Shown here in pieces: positions 63,387-64,000 of a stretch of DNA of 64,000 nucleotides. The DNA comes from an uncultured Flavobacteriaceae bacterium (lineage in GTDB: Bacteria; Bacteroidota; Bacteroidia; Flavobacteriales; Flavobacteriaceae). The position numbers were made by a program, and so were the translations under genes. Positions within the stretch are counted from its first letter, which is position 1, and every line of letters starts with the position of its first letter. Where the stretch lies: contig CANMFQ010000011.1 in assembly GCA_947497145.1 (NCBI GenBank), positions 120,412-184,411 on the forward strand, in the 5' to 3' direction. The notes under the pieces were generated by a model. The model saw only the letters and a list, made by a program, of their open reading frames with translations, was not told where the DNA came from and ran no database searches.

Positions 63387-63722
63387 AAAGACAACATTTC
63401 TTTAGATATAAATTATTGATGGGCAGCATTAAAAATTTATAACATCAATGTAGGTTCATAATAGGTTGTTTCGACTAACGAAAATAAGTCTAGAACGCTA
63501 TTTTTCAGTTATTTCAAAATCTATAATTGGTAAGTGGATTCATTTATTCGACAAACTTCAAAAATTAGATAACATAAGGCTTTAGCGTCTAAAATATGCT
63601 AGGTAACTCACCTCATTTTTATGCCTTTTATCGAAGTTTTCCAAACAGCTTAAAAAGAAGAAAAAATATTACGAATACTAAATTTTAAGATTTCTGAGAC
63701 CCTACTTTATGTATTGAAATAG
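63387..63722. other. Intergenic region, 336 bp, with a conserved upstream block
   Basis: Upstream of the 2401 aa gene. The bases to about 63585 match 55690-55880 in several blocks, such as ACTAACGAAAATAAG and AATTGGTAAGTGGATTC. The rest precedes the stop of a third paralogue. Confidence 0.55.
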
Positions 63723-64000
63723 CTATTTTAGCATACCTAATAGAAAATATCCCTGTATAGGCGGCATGCCACTATTTACTAATTCTATGATATAATAATA
63801 GGTTGCTCTAGGTGATTTTTCTTTGTCTCCTAGTGCATCTTTGGCGGCTTCTCCTGTCCAATCATTTTGGTAATTTGGATTCTCATAAACCAAATTGCCC
63901 CAACGGTTATAAATCTTCAAGTTTACCCGTATGTTACAATCATCTGTGCTATCCTCATTAATAGGGAAGTCAACCTTAAATGTGTCATTTTGAATATCAC
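63723..64000 (-). CDS. Third T9SS type B paralogue, C-terminal end only
   Basis: The minus-strand frame runs from the right window edge to the stop at 63723-63725. It encodes a VDFPINEDSTDDCNI segment, then IYNRWGNLVYENPN, YQNDWTGEAAKDALGDKEK and the GYFLLGMLK end, the type B C-terminal domain. It differs from the other two at several places (for example KIYNRW against QIYNRW, and NSGMPPIQGYF against NSGIPPKQGYF) and is clearly less similar to them than they are to each other. The rest of the gene lies outside the window. Confidence 0.9.
   Translation of the reverse strand, partial: DIQNDTFKVDFPINEDSTDDCNIRVNLKIYNRWGNLVYENPNYQNDWTGEAAKDALGDKEKSPRATYYYIIELVNSGMPPIQGYFLLGMLK

Noticed and set aside
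1..64000. tRNA genes, insertion sequences, phage genes
   Set aside because: I looked for tRNA-like cloverleaves, transposase motifs and phage structural genes and saw none that I could support.

Overview
The window looks like a chromosomal segment of a marine-type member of the Flavobacteriaceae (Bacteroidota). The DNA is AT-rich. Several promoters fit the Bacteroidota pattern TTG/TTTG - 17 to 19 nt - TAnnTTTG. Secreted proteins carry type IX secretion (T9SS) type A or type B C-terminal sorting domains. The DnaX protein lacks the usual zinc finger, and families typical of this group are present (DUF3822, DUF4126, DUF4347, KdsB next to a KdnB-like oxidoreductase). I saw no tRNA, rRNA operon, CRISPR array, intact insertion sequence or prophage. 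The only structural RNA gene recognised is RNase P RNA.

Layout. 1-2.3 kb: end of gcvT, an NAD-dependent epimerase-like gene, a pterin dehydratase and a YebC-family gene. 2.5-6.3 kb: a secreted BspA-like (DUF285) protein made of two almost identical 1.42 kb repeats. 6.7-10 kb: an acyltransferase, a KdnB-like iron alcohol dehydrogenase, a HAD phosphatase and kdsB, suggesting Kdo or 8-amino-Kdo and lipid A metabolism. 10.1-12.2 kb: a DUF4126 membrane protein and a RecD-like helicase. 12.3-16.9 kb: a pilin-like protein overlapping DUF3822, then rsmD, an amidohydrolase and an RluA-type pseudouridine synthase. 17-21.3 kb: a secreted hydrolase, a DUF4345-like gene broken by one stop codon, and a GH95 fucosidase-type lipoprotein. 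21.7-24.4 kb: rnpB, dnaX and a TMEM220-type protein. 24.6-27.6 kb: metE divergent from an Lrp/AsnC regulator, with three palindromes between them.

27.6-34.0 kb: a complete, collinear eboABCDEF cluster, known elsewhere for metabolite trafficking (for example scytonemin precursor export in cyanobacteria). Its cargo in flavobacteria is, to my knowledge, not established. 34.4-41.8 kb: a small membrane peptide, miaE, then ppk1 with sixA, pdxH, rnz, a STAS-like protein, pyrB and pyrR. 41.9-47.2 kb: an sdpR-sdpI pair with a perfect palindromic operator, a secreted alpha/beta hydrolase, then a Crp/Fnr regulator followed by a quinone-oxidoreductase-type enzyme and an Hsp31/HchA-type DJ-1 protein.

47.3-64 kb: a tandem family of giant T9SS type B proteins (2784 and 2401 aa, plus the end of a third). 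Each complete one starts with a DUF4347 domain in which a His-Gly and a Gly-Cys pair sit at identical positions, as in caspase/CHAT-like peptidases. The middles alternate near-constant acidic, calcium-type cassettes with unrelated variable modules. The last roughly 2.17 kb of the two complete genes is nearly identical DNA. This mosaic family and the ebo cluster are the most interesting contents of the window.
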